A DNA stretch of 64,000 bases from an uncultured Sediminibacterium sp. (lineage in GTDB: Bacteria > Bacteroidota > Bacteroidia > Chitinophagales > Chitinophagaceae), in contig NZ_CAMLMJ010000012.1 of NCBI RefSeq assembly GCF_946481145.1, positions 42,238 to 106,237 on the forward strand. The letters are read 5' to 3'. Position 1 is the stretch's first letter, and every line of letters starts with the position of its first letter. Both the position numbers and the translations under genes were made by a program. Below the pieces are notes generated by a model. It was not told where the DNA came from. It made no database searches and worked only from the letters and a program-made list of their open reading frames with translations. This document shows positions 63,052 through 64,000 of this stretch, piece after piece.

Positions 63052-63933
63052 ATGTACCCCATTGTTTACGGACTATTTTACCTTTTATCGTTATTGCCCT
63101 GGCGTATATTGTATTTGATCAGTGACGCTTTGTACATGCTTGTGTATTATGTTATCGGCTATCGGAAAAAGGTAGTGTTTGATAACCTGAAAATTGCTTT
63201 TCCGGAAAAGACAACAGCCGAAAGAGAAAGAATAGCGAAAGATTTCTATCATAATTTTATTGATAGTTTTATTGAAATCATCAAACTGTTATCTGTTTCC
63301 GAGCAAAGGTTCAGGAAAAGATTTACCATCAACATTGATGTACTGAATGATTTATATGCCGGTAACCAGAATGTAGAAATTGTTTCCGGACATTATTTTA
63401 ACTGGGAGTATGCTAATCTTGGGGTTTCATTGGATAGTAAATTTCCCTTTATTGGTGTCTACATGCCTTTAAGTAACAAAGTATTCGACAAATTAATTTA
63501 TCGCCTGCGTACCAAATTTGGTAGTCTATTGGTACCGGCAAGTGAATTCAAAAGCAATTTTCACCAGTATGCAAAAAACAGGTATGCATTGGGTTTGGTA
63601 GCAGATCAAAATCCTGGTAATCCGGGGAAAGCATATTGGACCAATTTCTTTGGTAAACCTGCGCCCTTTGCAAGAGGGCCGGAGAAAGGTGCTAAAATGA
63701 ACAATACCGCGATTGTATACGCTCATTTCTATAAAATAAAAAGAGGCCATTACCGCCTCGATTTTGAACTGGTAACAACCACCCCTAATGATTATCCGGA
63801 TGGTGCCCTAACAAAACTACTGGTAAAGAAAGTAGAAGAATCTGTACGAAAAATACCCGCGAATTACTTATGGAGCCACAGAAGATGGAAATGGTCACAT
63901 GAGGCAGGTAAGTACGGGCATTTAATGGTTTAA
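63052..63933 (+). CDS. LpxL/HtrB-like lipid A acyltransferase
   Basis: 293 residues with a hydrophobic N-terminal anchor (IVYGLFYLLSLLPWRILYLI). The HX4E catalytic motif is VSGHYFNWEYANLG. Further family stretches are YMPLSNKVFDKLIYRLRTKF, GLVADQNPGNPGKA and FFGKPAPFARGPEKGA. It should add a secondary acyl chain to lipid A on the inner face of the inner membrane. The substrate chain is unknown. Confidence 0.9.
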   Translation: MYPIVYGLFYLLSLLPWRILYLISDALYMLVYYVIGYRKKVVFDNLKIAFPEKTTAERERIAKDFYHNFIDSFIEIIKLLSVSEQRFRKRFTINIDVLNDLYAGNQNVEIVSGHYFNWEYANLGVSLDSKFPFIGVYMPLSNKVFDKLIYRLRTKFGSLLVPASEFKSNFHQYAKNRYALGLVADQNPGNPGKAYWTNFFGKPAPFARGPEKGAKMNNTAIVYAHFYKIKRGHYRLDFELVTTTPNDYPDGALTKLLVKKVEESVRKIPANYLWSHRRWKWSHEAGKYGHLMV

Positions 63934-63938
63934 GATAA

Positions 63939-64000
63939 ATGTCGGATGTCGGATGTCGGATGTCGGATGTCGGATGTCGGATGTCGGATGTCGGATGTCG
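63939..64000. repeat. (ATGTCGG)n heptamer tandem array, cut by window end
   Basis: Eight full copies and most of a ninth copy of ATGTCGG, all identical, start six bases after the acyltransferase stop and run to the window edge. A perfect 7-base array is prone to slippage. Its total length is not known from this window. Confidence 0.95.

Noticed and set aside
63939..64000. Heptamer array as a CRISPR
   Set aside because: The repeats are contiguous with no spacers.

Overview
The window looks like Bacteroidota chromosome, most likely Chitinophagales/Chitinophagaceae. The evidence is a SusC/SusD pair, a Nudix-type AraR regulator, the long two-part IspG, signal peptides ending in AQ, few Shine-Dalgarno sites, and promoter elements of the Bacteroidota type (TTTG, about 20 bases, TAnnTTTG). 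No lineage marker gene is present, so the family is an inference. I saw no rRNA, tRNA, CRISPR array, integrase or transposase.

Region 1 (1-16232) holds three amino-acid operons head to tail: leuA(partial)-leuC-leuD-leuB, then ilvE-ilvD-ilvB-ilvN-ilvC-ilvA, then thrA(aspartokinase-homoserine dehydrogenase)-thrB-thrC. Two short leader genes, apparently unannotated, precede the second and third operons. One encodes 34 residues with an Ile/Val run (3802-3906) followed by a 10-bp GC-rich terminator. The other encodes 28 residues ending in an Ile-Ile-Thr5 run (11367-11453), followed by a weaker terminator. Both look like ribosome-mediated attenuators of the enterobacterial ilv/thr kind. In the ilv leader an antiterminator arm is encoded in the leader's own Gly-Gly-Gly codons.

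Region 2 (16236-22787) is ordinary accessory and housekeeping content: a membrane PAS histidine kinase, a YHS-domain protein, a DoxX-like membrane protein, a DinB-like protein, an NRDE/TANGO2 protein, an ATP-grasp protein and a HAD hydrolase with an altered motif.

Region 3 (22799-57143) is the most interesting part. It holds a sugar symporter, araA, araD, araB and the Nudix regulator araR. These are followed by an aldose epimerase, a GH127-type beta-L-arabinofuranosidase, a GH51 alpha-L-arabinofuranosidase and an S9 peptidase. Next come an AraC regulator and a complete set of 4-hydroxyproline catabolism genes (deaminase, 2-oxoglutarate semialdehyde dehydrogenase, epimerase, D-amino-acid dehydrogenase). 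The region ends with a DUF885 putative metallopeptidase, a seven-heme cytochrome c, SusC, SusD, an M1 peptidase and a second GH127-like enzyme. Together these could remove arabinose from arabinosylated hydroxyproline-rich glycoproteins (plant extensins), cut the peptide, import fragments, and burn both the arabinose and the hydroxyproline. A shared palindrome (GTGTCAAATTAACAC-like) precedes araB, the AraC regulator gene and susC (two copies), with a weaker copy before galM. It is a candidate AraR operator tying the parts into one regulon.

Region 4 (57211-64000) holds a possible tiny membrane peptide, a TfoX-like protein, a CPA1 cation/proton antiporter, ispG, nadB and an LpxL-like acyltransferase. 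Intergenic inverted repeats lie between some of these, and a heptamer (ATGTCGG) tandem array runs off the end of the window.
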